Notes: a model not told the origin generated them from the sequence alone. Counted from the first letter of the stretch, positions 21,291 through 34,970 are shown. The stretch: 64,000 nucleotides of DNA from Bombyx mori (GCF_030269925.1 NC_085119.1:11753001-11817000), one strand, 5' to 3'. Made by a program: numbers and translations.

Positions 21291-24200
21291 TCTTGTGCTA
21301 CCCACAATACCTACAATTGTATTTAGTTACTGATGTCCTGCCATCGGGACCGGTAATGCATCGTGTAATCAACAGACAGTGCTAGCCCAAATCTCCCTCT
21401 GTTACCTGTATGTAAGTATACAAATTTACAAACTGTTTGTTTTAGTTCTATAACATATTCATACATGTAAAACGCAAAATTAATGTAAAAATCGAAAGCA
21501 CTAAGAAATCCAGAACAAAGGCGGCTTCATACAAAAAAGGCTAAAGTGCATAGAGTTATGTTGCAATGCAATCAATGAAATCCTGTTGCTGAAAATAGGC
21601 ATTGGCAGGCTCCGACATGCCTTTTGGCCGCGGTGCAGAGGCGTGTACAAAACACTCCGGAACACGTGCAAGTTCGCACAATGCGAGTTTGCATTTCCGC
21701 CCAGCGTGCTGTGCACTTCCTTTACTCAAATTTTACTTTTATTTCGGGTTCTTTATTTCGCGACCTGAATTCCTTTGTATTGGTGGCATTGTGGTCAGGA
21801 CGTTCAGTACGCATCGTAGGTTTCGATTTCGTTCATGATATCGATTTTAATAGCAGTTAAAAACGAAAGGAAGTTGTACCTATACAATTTTTTTAGCCGA
21901 AATTTCGTTACGTGCTCAATGTCTGTAACTTAACATCAAAAGCATGTTTTGGAAGACTTTAACACGTATAATCTCGTGACCGTAGATAAGGTTGCAAAAA
22001 TAAATGTATTTGTTTGCGCTTCTAACCAGGGATTTGAAACAAAAAGTCAACAAACATTCTTCTCGAGAAACAATGCACCGCAAAAAATAATAAGTAGATC
22101 AGATACTGCGAAAGGCTGTTTGGGTATAGAATGATAAATTGTTTATGTTGCAATGATGAAATAATATGGTCAAACAAAGTTGAGCTTTGAATCTTGAAAA
22201 TACAACATATAATCCTTTGTCTAAAATTTCGCAACAACGTAGGTGTAATCTTTGTTGTGGTCAAGCCCTGATTATTTTTATCTCTACTGTATCTCTAATG
22301 GTGTCAAAACGTATGTCCGAGTCTCTGCGTGATACAGGAAGGTAGCAGGAGGTTGCCCACACAAGGTGATGTCTTATTTTCTCAATAATAACGCCATAAG
22401 GGTTGATATTTGACAAATTGGGCCCATACCCGGGCGGTCCTATTTGTGATTCCTAATAATAAATCTATAAATTTATTTTCAGGTAAACTAAATGTCAATT
22501 TCGACCAATCATTGGTTCGTGATCGGAAGCAATCAGTTGAAGCTTGGGTGTCCTTATTTAATAATAGTCACCATAATATAAATAATTTGCCTTGTGTTGC
22601 ACGGAACTTATTAAAATCCTTCTCGGAAATCAAAACTGTTGTAAGAGGTGCCACTAAAACTTTTAACTTTGATTTGATAATAACAAATCACGATTTAAAA
22701 ATTAGATTTTACTAATGTGTTTTACTCTTTATTGATTGACCGATTTGCCGTATCGTCGACGATGTAGAAGATCATCATGAAAAGAACAAATTATCGTGTA
22801 CTCTTTTGCGAAGTACACGATATTAAAGAGTGCAAACGGATGGATACTGAGCCCGACTAGGTCTCTCGTAAATGTCTAAAAAACCTTTTCATCATCCTAC
22901 ATGCTTACTATCCGATTGTCCTACGCTCAAGCGCAAATCAGAGCAACTAATTGAATCATCGATTAAAAGATGTTAGAAGCTCATTATGGAACAAATAATC
23001 CTGCTTAACAATAATGAATGGCTTCAACGCGCAAAGATGTTTAGGTATATTGTAATATCAATGGGCTTTGATAAGCACTAATCACCAACTATTTTGTTAG
23101 CTACACATTTCGTGCATTAGCTTTTCTGTACGTACTAATGATTGTTTACGTATTTTATATTTCATAATTTACGATTATTGAAAATTGAACACAATATTAT
23201 GTGCTAATTATAATTTACTGCAGTGAAATCATACAGATAAGCCATCTTTGGCAGAAGTTTCAATTTTGTAATGTTCTACCAGCTAAAGTAACATTCCAAC
23301 TATTTAGATGCCTCAGATACAATAGTGGATACTATCCACTATTCGTCTACCTACTAAACTATACATCAAACCGCATCTTCTATTACATTTTTTTCAAAGA
23401 TGAAACGTACGGGCTCGCACTCTCGGTAGTCAATAAACCGAATAAAATACGAATTTTTAGCAAAAAATCTGTTGGTTGCACAGCAGGGCAAGTTTGTGGC
23501 TTTGTCGCGCCCACAACTCGACAAAAGGCAAATAAGAGAACATTACCAACGTACGATGAAAAAAATATCACCTAAATACAGTCCTATTGAAGTTTAAAAG
23601 CCGGAGAGAAGCGTGCTTTGTTCCCGGATCGAATGCAGTGGCGTTATTGGATTCGTATTATTTGGCAAAACCGAGGGCAAGCCAAGAAGTTTGCCAAAAC
23701 CGTTAAAATCGCGGCACATTCTCGTCTGTCAGTAATAAATATCTGTCTGGATTTTTGGACTTCGATAATTTTATTTATGCCCTCCTAAATATCAAATGAC
23801 TGAAGCAGCGGCGAATCAAAGCGAATTTATCGCGGACCAGACCGTAACTTTGTGGGTACTTGTTTGCTGAGCATCAGTGTAAACAGGGTGCTGCATGTGG
23901 CCACAAAAACTCCAAGTTCCTCATAAACGGTGAGTTGTTTAAGCCGCGTTGATGGCGCTTTCCTTTTTTGTGTGAATTTTTTCGTCCTCCATCGATGGGA
24001 CCCGTGGCCGAATGTAATTCGACCTGATCGTATCTAGACACTTTTTGCCCTTGCGGTCAGAGACAGCTGTGCTATAAAGCGTTGTGATGTATATTGTTTA
24101 TTGGAAGATTCGTAATTGTATTTAAAACAATATCTAATTTAAGGCGAGAAATCTGAAAACTGAATCAGGAACTTCAATTTACTCCAACTCGGAAGCAATC

Positions 24201-24339
24201 GAAAGATTAAAATTTCAACTACTACATTTGCAAAGGATTACTCTTTTGTCTTTTCTTATTTTCATTATCCCACTTTAGGCGTAGTTGGCTCTCCTAATTC
24301 GTCTGTGCCAGGAATTTCTATCCAGAATTATCACACTGT
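21291..24339. other. Long repeat-poor intergenic stretch
   Basis: About 3 kb without clear transposon sequence. Overlapping ORFs at 21586-21860 on two frames are not protein-like. An ORF ending at 22715 follows a splice-acceptor-like TTTATTTTCAG at about 22472-22482 but resembles no family I know. 23580-24120 is of mixed composition and repeat-free, so it may be regulatory. Confidence 0.4.
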
Positions 24340-24440
24340 TAGGTTGGGTTGCTGTGAGTCCTCCTCCTCCTTCAGTCGATCGCTCATTGCTGAGCATCGC
24401 GATGCGCCCGCCTGTGTAAGTATTTGGACCATATTGGTAC
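24340..24440 (-). mobile_element. RTE-like LINE 3' end relic
   Basis: 'cctcctcctccttcagtcga' followed by 'gctcattgctgagcatcgcg' is a diverged match to the 3' end of the LINE at 14092-14150. Only the tail survives. Confidence 0.5.
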
Positions 24441-25180
24441 CCAGAGGTGGCTTTCTTTCGCGTCGAGCAAAATTACATAAATAATTTACTTTTAAAATGG
24501 AGTAGTAAATAAAAAAGTTTCAAGTTTTACCACCGTCAAGAGAGGGTGTTTGTGTTTTCAAAATTCATAATTAACTTTTATCGTTAACATCGCTTCAAAT
24601 TGACAAATTTTAGTTTCCTATTTGTGTTAATTTTAAGTAAAAAAATAATAATAATTCTAATACTAATAATAATCTTCACTACGGAATATAAATTCGATAT
24701 ATTCATCTATGATTATAGATATTATATACCTGTCAAATATAAAACATAAAAATTGCATCTAGGTATACTCATAAAAAAAATTAAAGCTTATGAATAAAAT
24801 CTTAATCAGCGGTCTTTAAGCGGCTCGAAGGGCAAATAGGATGATTAAAAAACAAACAAGGTCCTAAAAAGAGGCGTGTTGATTGATTTCGTTGGCGAGA
24901 TCAGCACACCCTGCCACGTTGAATAGCCGGTGCACATTGTCAAAATTAACACAAAATACATTTAGATGTAGGTTGACTATGAGTTTACTAAACTCAAAAT
25001 CATTAGTAGCAATATTTTTACAAAAATATTTTCATATTACTAGTTTTTTGCTAGTAGAATTGTAAATAGATAAAAGTGTGTAACAATATATGAAATGTGA
25101 TCCAGAGGATATTCAAAAAACAATTTGTGTCATTAAAACATTAAAAATAAAATTTAATCTTACAACTTTTTATTTATGCA
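24441..25180. other. AT-rich intergenic, no gene seen
   Basis: Low-complexity ATA-rich tracts near 24640-24780. Nothing else was recognised. Confidence 0.4.
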
Positions 25181-25617
25181 TTTTAATTGCTTAGGTGGGT
25201 GGACGAGCTCACGTCCCACCTGATGTCAAGTGGTACCGGAGCCCATAGACATCTACAACGTAAATGCCGCCACCTACCTCGAGACATAAGTTCTAAGTCT
25301 CAGTTTTAACAATACAACGGTTACCCTACCCTTCAAACCGAAACGCATTACTGCTTCACGGTAGAAATAGGCAGGGTGGTAGTACCTACCCGTGAGGATT
25401 CAAGATGTCCTACCACCAGTACCTAATTACGCAAATTATAATTTTGCGGGTTTGATTTTTATTACACGATGCTATTCCTTCATCGTGGAAGTCAATCGTG
25501 AATAATTGTGAAGTACTTATTTCATTAGAAAAATTGGTACCTGCGTGCGGGATTCGAGCACCGATGCACCGCTTGATACGATTGCACCGGGCTTCTTATT
25601 CTTGAGGCCACGACGAC
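25181..25617 (-). mobile_element. Full-length Bm1-like SINE with tRNA-like head
   Basis: The most complete type B copy, about 435 bases. On the minus strand the head reads through 'gtcgtggcctcaagaataag' and a B-box-like GGTGCTCGAATCCCGC. The 'gcaaaattataatttgcgta' block and the common body follow, ending in the 'aagcaattaaaa' tail. RNA polymerase III transcription followed by LINE-mediated insertion is known for such SINEs. Confidence 0.88.
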
Positions 25618-26570
25618 TAAAATTTGATGACCAGTATTAATATTAGAAAATAATGAAATTCTTTACTCTAATCAAAATTTACCCATACGATGACCTATAC
25701 GAGTAGGTATGTATTTAAAAAAATATTTTATGGACGAAGAAGTGTGGTCACCGAGATTAGCCGTTTAAAAATTACAAAAGCGTTATTAATATTTATGGTG
25801 GTGTTTAAACGATTTTTATTTTTTATTTATTTGTTTAGCGCAAGGGGGTACAGGTGCTCGCTTTGAAGGCACCGCATCTCTATTTAAAGCAAATTGAATA
25901 TCGTAACGTTAAAATACGACCGAGTTGATTGCAACGCGAAATTCAGTCACGCTATTTATAATCTTACAAATTAAAAATAATAATTTATGGTAACGAATCT
26001 CTTCGACATAACACTAATTTTAATCATTAGCATTTGTTATATGGTAAGGCTTTGTAGGGTACCGCTCTTTGATTTACATTTTCCAAATGCTATTAATTTA
26101 AATTCAATTAATTTTCCTTTCAAACTGAATCTATTTTACTCGCTGTATTTTATGACGCCAATCAAACTATTAGACCTATTAAGCGTCATTACGCATGTTG
26201 CTGTTAAAGATATGCCGACCCCTTGTCATGAATGATAATGGACACGTTACACTTTTACTGTGAGATAATTTCAATATCCTATATTACGAACGTGGCTTTC
26301 TAATATTAGTTGGAAATTCAGACAGTAAATTGTAACGCTTTAGGATAATTATGAATAGTCGTTAGTGTAGAAGCGTTTGAATCGTGAATATGTCTCTTGA
26401 TTTAATTAAATTTGTTTGCATTTTTTTGTTTGATTTAATTAAATGTTTTTGTTTTTGTTTGTTTTTTGTTTGTAATATTTTTTAGAATTTATGTTATAAT
26501 TTATTTGCATAATAATTTAACTATTCTCTTTGCACATAAAAAAAACTATTACAATAAAAGATTAGTTAAT
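25618..26570. other. Intergenic, no gene seen
   Basis: AT-rich; T/G runs near 26420-26480. The 82-codon ORF at 25987 is hydrophobic and AT-driven and does not look like a real protein. Confidence 0.4.
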
Positions 26571-26574
26571 TAGT

Positions 26575-26740
26575 CAATAATAATAATAATAATAATAAGG
26601 CCTCCTCCATAAGCTTCTATTTTCAGATGTTCTGGTCCATATGCTTCCCGCAACTGCCTTAATGTCGTCCACCCATCTCCTAAATGGTCTACCTCGGTTT
26701 CTTTTTCTGTCTCTCGGATACCAGTACATTATAGTTTTAC
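26575..26740 (-). mobile_element. LINE reverse-transcriptase tail with (TAA)n end
   Basis: The minus-strand frame contains RGRPFRRWVDDIKAVAGSIW followed by TRTSENRSLWRRP, the extreme C-terminus of RTE-like reverse transcriptases. The copy ends in a (TTA/TAA)n run at 26578-26597. Confidence 0.75.
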
Positions 26741-26904
26741 AATAGTTACAATAATTAGTCAATGAGTTCCAATCAAATTGAGAATTTACACTATGGTTTA
26801 TCGCCATAGTATCGACCCGTTATGTTATCTTTACGTCCGTTTTTTTGGGCAACTTGGATGGATAGATCATTATGATGATGCTAGACTAATGTAGATTTCA
26901 ACCT

Positions 26905-27005
26905 TTGTCTCAAGGTGGGTGGTGATTTTCGTGTTGTGGTGGTCTCTAGAGGCTCTGGTAATTTCTTATTACCACATGGGTGTTAACTCATTCATATGTC
27001 TTTGA
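26905..27005 (+). mobile_element. Degenerate Bm1-like SINE tail
   Basis: 'tctcaaggtgggtggtgatt' and 'ccacatgggtgttaactcat' align to the type B tail with many changes. Confidence 0.5.
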
Positions 27006-27460
27006 AGAAAAGAAAATAACGACGTCATCGACAATAAACTTTTGCTTTAATTTTCACTGCGCCTTCATATTTACCGTACTTTATGGTATTAAAGTCGTAA
27101 ATATATACTCAATTTTATTTTAAATATTTTAGAACACCAATTTGTTTGAGTATTTATTATAATGAAGGAACATTTAAAAAAAAACCTCAGGAACTATTCG
27201 ATACCGTATAACGACTAGATTTTAATTAAGACGTTAGAGTGTCAGTGAATAAAAATGGACCCGCCCAAAACTATACGAGGTATCCCTTAAAAGACAAAGC
27301 TGCCGAATTAATAGCGTCCAAAACAAAATTTATTTACTACGAAATAGAACGGAGATTATAACGGAGTTCCGAAACTAGTCTCTGTCTTCGGATATGCTTA
27401 TAAATAAGTCTGTGTATTTCTGTGACTAAAAAACAGTGGTGGTCTATATAAATAATAATA

Positions 27461-27462
27461 TG

Positions 27463-27519
<57 letters not shown>

Positions 27520-27524
27520 ATATA
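27461..27524. repeat. (TATGTA)n hexamer microsatellite
   Basis: About ten uninterrupted units of a TATGTA hexamer, flanked by short ATA-rich runs. Confidence 0.92.
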
Positions 27525-27591
27525 GCTATAGTCGTTTGTGTTCAGATTATCAAACTAGCTTCACTACAGCTTAGTTTTTTAAAAGCATATT

Positions 27592-27735
27592 TTATTTAAT
27601 TTTTTATTGCCCTTGTAGGCAGACGAGCATACAGTCCACCTGATAGTGAGTAGTTACCGTCGCCCATGGACTTTAGCAATGCCGGGGGCAGACCCAGGCC
27701 GCCGCCTACTGCAATATACAAGGCCCACCTGATGT
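27592..27735 (-). mobile_element. SINE/LINE 3' tail (type A)
   Basis: Reverse complement of the tail, from 'ttttttattgcccttgtagg' to the 'gcagacccaggccgccgcct' block. 5'-truncated. Confidence 0.82.
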
Positions 27736-30370
27736 TAAGAGATTATAACGATATAACAGACGATACTAATCTCTTTGAACATAAATATAAAACACAAGAT
27801 TATATTAAAATTTAACTTAACTCATTAGTAAAAAAATCTTTAGACCACCTACAAATAATCAATTTCTAATTAGACATGTATTTTGCAACTATTAACTCAG
27901 TGACAAAACGCAAATATATTAGAAAGCTTGTTTATCATATTTTCGTCGTCTAAAATAAAATTTAAAAACATATATAGAATCCAAATATAAAATGTGAAAC
28001 TATACAAATACATTAATGGAAAACAAAAAAAGTCCAAAAGACTAATTTAAGAGCTCACAAAATATCCGATATACAGACGAACATCTAATAATGGGTTTTA
28101 AGAACATTGTATTAAGTGGACGGTGATTGGGTGTAGTTAATAAAACATTTGATTTAAATGCTCAGGCACAACCAAATCGAATTTGCATTTCGTTTATAAA
28201 CGATCGTAGACCGGACACTAATGAGGTGTGAGGATATTAATCGATTTGATTCTCGATTCAGATAGCCGAGATCTAAACGATTAAACAAAGATAGTTTTTC
28301 ATTTGACATTTAATGAGCGACTTCCGATATTTGATGTCATTACCGTTCCCGTTAAAACATCTTTAATTGCCGGTGTACGCCCAATGATGATAAACAACTT
28401 CCTATGATTCAAGAACGCATTCTACGAACGACTCGCATCAGTCGGGCCGATGTCAATTGTGATCATAATTGCACCAATAAGAACTGTGAAAGTTATAAAT
28501 CGAATATTATCGGTAGCGGTGATGGGGAATCAATCGACGTTAATATTGCCACTGAGCATCATTAACAAGCGGCACGTGATCATTAGACCAATACAAAAGC
28601 AAGGAGCACCGAATATGATGTCTGAGCCGTACTCCAAATATCAACCGACAGATCAATATGGCTATCTCGCCTAATGGGCCTACGATGACTTTCTATAAAT
28701 TAATAACAACAAGGGTTCCGATGATTGGACCAGGTTAATGAGGAAGCGCATCTTCATCATTGCCCGTAATCATAAATGTATGCATGTTTTTATTGTGCTC
28801 TTGGTCTTTTTAGCTTCCATTTAAATCTTGATAAGACACGGGAGTACGGGCCGTATATCATCTAACATTAACTTGAGAATAATATATCAAATGAATTATC
28901 TTTGGAGGCATTGCTTTCTACGTCTTTCTGATGTAGATCGTCATCGTTATGTTACCGAGAACAATCTCCATTTAAGTTGTAAAGCTTTTGTTACACCAAT
29001 AAAAATTTTGCTAATTTTCGTGGATATAAACTTTACGGCACCATAATCGTTTTATTGTGGTTTCTGTAATACTTCCTTCAGCTAAATGATTCGAGCAATA
29101 TTCGTGCAACCGGAAAAATATCGTTACACACTAGCACCTTATTAATGAGGAGTTTTTTTTTTATCGGGTTAAAAAGAAAAAATGGGTTTAGTACTTTTTT
29201 TTAATAGCATTAAAAAAAATTGGCTACCAGCGAATAGGATACAAAAAAAAAACCATCTAGGCAATAAAAAATATAATATTGTACACACCCACAGACGTTG
29301 CTTACTTTGCAATAAAATTTCTTCAGGGTCCAAATAGGAGACCTAACTGGAAGGTTCGTAGTGTGCAAAACATTGCAATCTCCATTAAGAAGAAATTAGT
29401 TTCTTGAGGGAGGGAAAAGTCTAATACAATGGCGAAACAAGCTGAAAAATCACAGACCTCTTCCAACAGCCACTAGAAACTCGTACATCTGGCGGTCACA
29501 GTTATTTGTAATGTATTGTAACAATGAAATACACAATTCAAGTGCAAATTGTCTTTTAGTGAAGCACCTTTACAACACCGACAATGGGTCACGCCTCGAG
29601 ATGTCCGTGTAAGTCATCCTTTATCTTCTGACCATTGTGACGTCAAGTTGGCTATTTATTCTCAATTATTGATTTTTCACCTTAGGGAGTACGTTCGGGA
29701 GGCGTTATGTTTGCTTTGATAACGCTCCGAATTCATTGACGACAAAATTACGATTCGTTTAATTGTGTTTGATATTGCTAGAGAGATAAAGCCGGTTTCA
29801 CTCTCGATATTTTGTGAGACTTAAGGCGTTTCGAACTTTTAATATTTGACGATGTAAATTGTGAATGAATAGACTTTGTCGCATGACAAGTAGAGCACTT
29901 ATTGTGAAAGAACTGTACAATGACTCTTCACTCGTGTCGAACAATTCATTACATGTCAGGTTTGTTTTTTTAATAACTCAATGTACTTAGATGTCTGATG
30001 GCATGGATTTATAGGTTCGGAGAATATTTTAATAAAATAATTTAATAATATTTCGTAAATACATACATAATTATATTCGTAATAATTCCACTATGGTGTG
30101 CGGCCAAATTGCCTGCCAAGTGGTAGTTTTATCAGACTCGTCGTAGTTACTTTAAATATAATATATGTCACATTTTTCCTAAATAAAAACCACTACTTGA
30201 AAGTCAATCAAGCAGTTTATAAATTATTACTCATTCGCATGACGTACGTAAGTTGCGGTATGCATAAATAGAAGTCATCAGTGAGAGTTTTTGGTTAAAA
30301 ATAAAACTTTTTGCAAGCAAGTTTTGCCATTACTTATGGTAGGGCAAATTATGTGACCGTGGTCGTGTAC
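27736..30370. other. Long intergenic stretch, partly repeat-free and complex
   Basis: 27780-28100 is AT-rich. 28140-28680 has balanced composition with no repeat match and is a good candidate for conserved noncoding DNA; ORFs inside it (28450-28674, 28828-29046) lack recognisable domains. 29560-29900 is similar. Confidence 0.4.
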
Positions 30371-30374
30371 CACC

Positions 30375-30640
30375 ACCCTACACCGATAACCGTACTCGTC
30401 GAACTCGACAAAGAGTTCGACGTGCAACCTAACCCATGAATCAGCTCGCTAAGTTTCTCGCCGAATCTTCTCAGCGGGTCGCGATTCCGATCCGGTAGTA
30501 GATTCATTCGCGAAGCAGCTGCTTTTGAGTTGTTGGGTCTCCTTCAGAGGCACTCGGGCAGCTGTTAGCAAATCCCGCCCCTCCTGGCTGTCCTGGTGAA
30601 ACTGGAAAGGCCTCTCCGGGCCACCAGTAATCCTTCAATC
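30375..30640 (+). mobile_element. Jockey-like LINE 3' fragment (type C)
   Basis: 'tttctcgccgaatcttctca', 'cgattccgatccggtagtag', then 'cctcctggctgtcctggtga'. Orientation + by comparison with 34690-34970. The last part is longer than in most copies. Confidence 0.7.
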
Positions 30641-30654
30641 CTAAAAAAAACAAC

Positions 30655-30795
30655 ACCACCCTGCTTATTTCAGCCACGAGCGCGTTTCTGTTTGAAGGGT
30701 GGGACTGTACGTAATGCTGTACAACTGAGACTTAGAGCTCATGTCTCAAGGTGGTGAGAAGTCTATTGGATTCGATAATCACTATAGAGTAGGTT
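30655..30795 (+). mobile_element. Degenerate Bm1-like SINE
   Basis: 'ccaccctgcttatttcagcc', 'tttgaagggtggga' and 'catgtctcaaggtgg' preserve the order of the type B body. It follows directly behind a LINE fragment. Confidence 0.6.
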
Positions 30796-30799
30796 ATCT

Positions 30800-31815
30800 G
30801 CGACTTCGTTCGGTCATTTGTCCAATAAAAAAATTAAACTTTACGTTTGTTTAATTAATATAGAAGTTATTTAATAATTCAAAATGTATATTTGGTAGGT
30901 ACTAAAAACCTACTATTCTACCCAAGAGAAGTTTTAAGTTGTCTTGTGAGTACCAGCGCCCTCTCACAAAATTATATTGCGATTAAAATAAGCCCAAACC
31001 ATAACTAAATCCACAGAGCATAAAATATTAGAAATATTAAAAATTAGAAATAACAAAACTTACCAAAGAGCCCATTTCATTTCACAGACATGACTTCCCA
31101 CAACGAATACAACGGAAATGTAAGTGGAGTGAAACAATTATCCAACAATTAGTCAGTCTGGAATAAAACAATTACTTAAGTCAATTGCGGTGATAACTCA
31201 GAATTAATTTATTGCTATTTAAATTTAAGCAGTACTGAAATTTAACAGTAATTCAATTCTCTGTGATTTTTTAAATTTATATAATTTTTATCTTTTTCCA
31301 TTAGTGATAAATAGGACTCGGTATAGGTAGCTTCACATTCATAATCAAATTTCCATTAAAGTTTGTGTTAGGTAGATACAACATAATAAAAGAAGCGTTA
31401 TCGCTCCATGAATAGATTAATGATCAATTTTTGTTTTTCAATTTCATGACCCAAAATTATAACTACTTTTCAGGGACATATCGTCATTAAGAGCTACTAA
31501 AATTTAGCGATCATTGCGAAAACCTATTTCGTAATAAATGTTTTATGAAATTTATAAATAATATATACCTTATATCAACTTATTATTTAATACCGAATCT
31601 GTTTACCCAGAAAAAGTAGCGTGAAAACCTTGTCAGCACATTGAGCCCTACACCTAAAAAGAAGAGGATACATTTTTATGAACATGCACTAAGTAGGGAT
31701 TCATATGCAACTACTATTAACTTTCAAAATAAATAAAATATCACGAGCCCTTTATCATTTGCCCAGGTGAGTGGACGGAGCAATACCAAAATTTAAGTTA
31801 GTGAATGCAACTAGT
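30800..31815. other. AT-rich intergenic, no gene seen
   Basis: No coding or repeat signal was recognised. Confidence 0.4.
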
Positions 31816-31821
31816 CAAATA

Positions 31822-32207
31822 TCTATATATTAATACGTGAAGCAAAAACTTTGTATCCCTTTTTACGAAATTTTCCACACTTATAGAGACTATAGAGAAG
31901 AAGTGCACAATGCTAATATTTTTTTTAAATAATGCATAAAAGATACATTAAATCAATAAAGACATTACACACACTACATACCATGTATTTGACGTACACA
32001 CGCATGCATACTATTTATTGTCAAACTTTTGTTCTTGACGTCTGTTGTCGAATTGAGATTAAATATTGTTTGTCTTTGTTAATATTTTTTATAGTGTAGT
32101 CTTGGCGAAATTTGTGATTATAGAAGTATAAAATACAATTATAATAATGTACAAACTTACAATTCCAATTAATTATAGTCGAATTTCGACTACTGCGGGA
32201 CCTATAG
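31822..32207 (+). mobile_element. Non-autonomous Helitron, 16-435 family
   Basis: Starts TCTATATATTAATACGTG, carries the palindrome TAGTCGAATTTCGACTA and ends at 'gggacctatag'. It is shorter than the 420-base copies; the 'gcgcggatggaggagtatga' block is missing. Confidence 0.75.
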
Positions 32208-32574
32208 TAATATGAAAATCATGTTAAAAACTTACGTAACAGACATTGATCTCATCGAACACGTAATAATACTAAACATGATTGGAATCCGATAAACCTA
32301 TTATCATTTTAAATCAACATTTAATATCGATATCGTTACGACTTGCAGTAAATGCTTCTTTATACCTGATGCGATCAAACCTTAAGTTTACAATTTCAAA
32401 TTACTAAGAATCATGAGTAAAGTCGTGGAGTATATTTTAAAGTTTCAACGATGGTTTACGACTTATCTATACGATGTTTTATACATTGCGATACTGTTTT
32501 TATTTATTTTGAACTCATTAATTTGAAATGAATTGACAAAATTATATAATTTTTTTATTCATTATTCTAGAATC

Positions 32575-32970
32575 ATCATTATCCTGCCCTTCTCCCTATC
32601 ACCTGGGGTCGGCGCAACATGTTTTCTCCTTCCATACTCTTATATCATATACAATTTCTTCGTCCCCTCTTACCCATATCGTTTTTCACGCAATCCATCT
32701 ATTTCTTCTTAGCTCTACCTTTTCCTCTATATCCTTCCACATTTATAGTTAACATTCTCGTACCAACATCATTTTCATTTCGTCTCATCACATGTCCATA
32801 CCATGTCAAACGGAACTTCTCAGCTTCTCTGTCACGGGTGCCACTTTCAGACTTCCTCCAACATATTCATTCCATTCTCGTTACTCCACACATCCATCGC
32901 AACATTCGCATCTCTGCTGCATGCAATTGCCTTTCATCCACCACTTTAGTTGTCCAACAAACAAATTCAT
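32575..32970 (-). mobile_element. RTE-like LINE reverse-transcriptase relic
   Basis: Read on the minus strand the DNA encodes, across stops and shifts, HAAEMRMLRWMCGVTR, LTWYGHVMRRNE and GYRGKGRAKKK, the typical C-terminal motifs of RTE-type reverse transcriptases. The plus-strand ORFs at 32619-32992 are shadows of it. Confidence 0.75.
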
Positions 32971-33123
32971 TATTCTAGAATATAATACATAATAGACGGT
33001 TGGAAGAACAACACGGAGAACTAACTTTCGCTCTGTCATGCATGTAGGTCAAAACGAATAAATATATTCACTAATTAAGTTTCAATTATATTATAGATTA
33101 ATACTTAAGAAATTTTTTAATTA

Positions 33124-33431
33124 CTAGCTGACCCCGCAGAATTCGTAGTGCCCCAATGGATAAATAAAATACCTAAACTGTTGTATAAAATAAACACAAA
33201 ACAAGCAAAAGGAATCCATCCGACAGGGGGGATACATTAAAAGGAAAACAAAATTGTTATTTTTATTTTATTCCGAGCATTTTCATATTCATCTACCTTT
33301 TAAACGTTAATTTTTATAAACCTTCTCTGGACTTCCACAAATAATTCAAGACCAAAATTAGCCAAATCTGTCCAGCCGTTCTCGAGTTTTAGCGAGACTA
33401 ACGAACAGCAATTCATTTTTATATATATAGA
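33124..33431 (-). mobile_element. Short Helitron, AATTG-start family
   Basis: CTAG (33124-33127) is the 3' end on the minus strand, next to 'ctgaccccgcagaattcgta'. The 5' end TCTATATATA is at about 33431. At 308 bases it is slightly longer than the copy at 1914. Confidence 0.8.
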
Positions 33432-34685
33432 TATATGTATTAATATTTATGGAATTGCAGTATATTCATGTTTCGTGAATGCGCAATGAAACATGAATTG
33501 ATAGCTAGCGAATATAGATTGTAAATCACGCACTTAAGCTTGTTTTGAAATCTTGTTACATTACGTGCTAATATTCTTTAATATACTCATTTAAGATAGA
33601 AATCAATGACATTGTCTTTCTAGAAATTATATCAATCCATATTTATGTATAGCGCACAAGCAAGTGATATTGTAAATGTTGTTTTTAGTAACAGCAAGCT
33701 TTAATTCAATTTTATTTGAATTATGGACAGCACGTCTTTATTACTTATGTACTTATAACGAAAAATCACCGAGATACCATGTCATACCGTGTCCACAGAA
33801 CATTAAACGAATGTAAAGTGTTATTATCAGTACAAATTTCTAAGTAACACTTCCTTGTGTTATCGAACGATATCTCGAATCAATATTGACAGAGCGTGGG
33901 CGCTGGTGTCGATTTAAATGTGATCAATATAGAATAAATAGGTACTTCAGACAGCTCAATTCATTTGATATGCAATTTCCGACCTTCTGACATAATACGC
34001 TTCAAGCCATATCGAAATCGATCAAAAGAAATTCAACCTTAAAACAAAACCAACAAGAATCAAATATTCCAATTGCATATGCATGAATCTATTCCTATCA
34101 TTATGGCTTTGCCTACTACAAAACTGACAAAAGTATTCGATGACAAATTGAACGATATTGATTCTCAATGAAATAAATTATATTTTCATTGAAAATATTT
34201 TCATATTAAAAGGAGAGACTACTATTTAGGATTCAGACTACCGTTTTTTATTACTTTCCAAGCACGTTATAAAACTGAGGAACGTTTTCTGTTTAAATTC
34301 AATTATAGAGGTCTTTCATTGTGCGCATCGCAAAATGTCAGTATAATATTCAGAGATTCCTACTGTCCCATCTTCAGTGAATTCCTTAGTCGATTTTATC
34401 ATCAATTCGACAATATCCCCAATTAACAACCCCCTTCTCCTATTTACTTCATAATTGATAGCTTAGCCGTTACCTACTAAAATAAATCACTGTTCTAACC
34501 AATAATCAAACTTATACTTAATCTCTCAGGGTGGCAGTTTTCTTTCACGTTGCATTGTGTTTCTGATAATCGGCTAAAGTCATTTGTATGAATATATTAA
34601 CAATCCATCCCAATAAAACCTATTAATTTAAACTAATTTGAATTTATTTTAAATAATTACTAAAAGCTACCAAACTACACGCTGA
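33432..34685. other. AT-rich intergenic, no gene seen
   Basis: 1.25 kb without recognised features. Confidence 0.4.
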
Positions 34686-34689
34686 GCAG

Positions 34690-34970
34690 TGGTTTGCATC
34701 TCTATAGCTTGAGAACCTTTCCGGTCACCGTCCTCGTCGAACCCGTCGCTTACGACTAAGGGCTCGACGAGCGAATTAACCCATAGACACATCCCACTGA
34801 GTTTCTCGCCGGATCTTCTCAGTGGGTCGTGTTTCCGATCCGGTGGTAGATTCTGCGAAGCACTGCTCTTGCTAGGGCCAGTGCTAGCAACACTCCGGTT
34901 TGAGCCCCGTGAGCTCACCTACACACGTTAGGGTGAAGCTGAAATAGCTTCTCAAGGCTATCAGCAAAGG
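34690..34970 (+). mobile_element. Jockey-like LINE 3' fragment (type C)
   Basis: 'ggtcaccgtcctcgtcgaac', 'gatccggtggtagattctgc', then 'gtgagctcacctacac' and 'agctgaaatagcttctcaag'. One of the better preserved copies. The minus-strand 83-codon ORF at 34667 is a shadow. Confidence 0.75.

Noticed and set aside
32619..32992. 119- and 66-codon plus-strand ORFs
   Set aside because: The opposite strand carries ordered reverse-transcriptase motifs, so these are shadow frames of a LINE relic.
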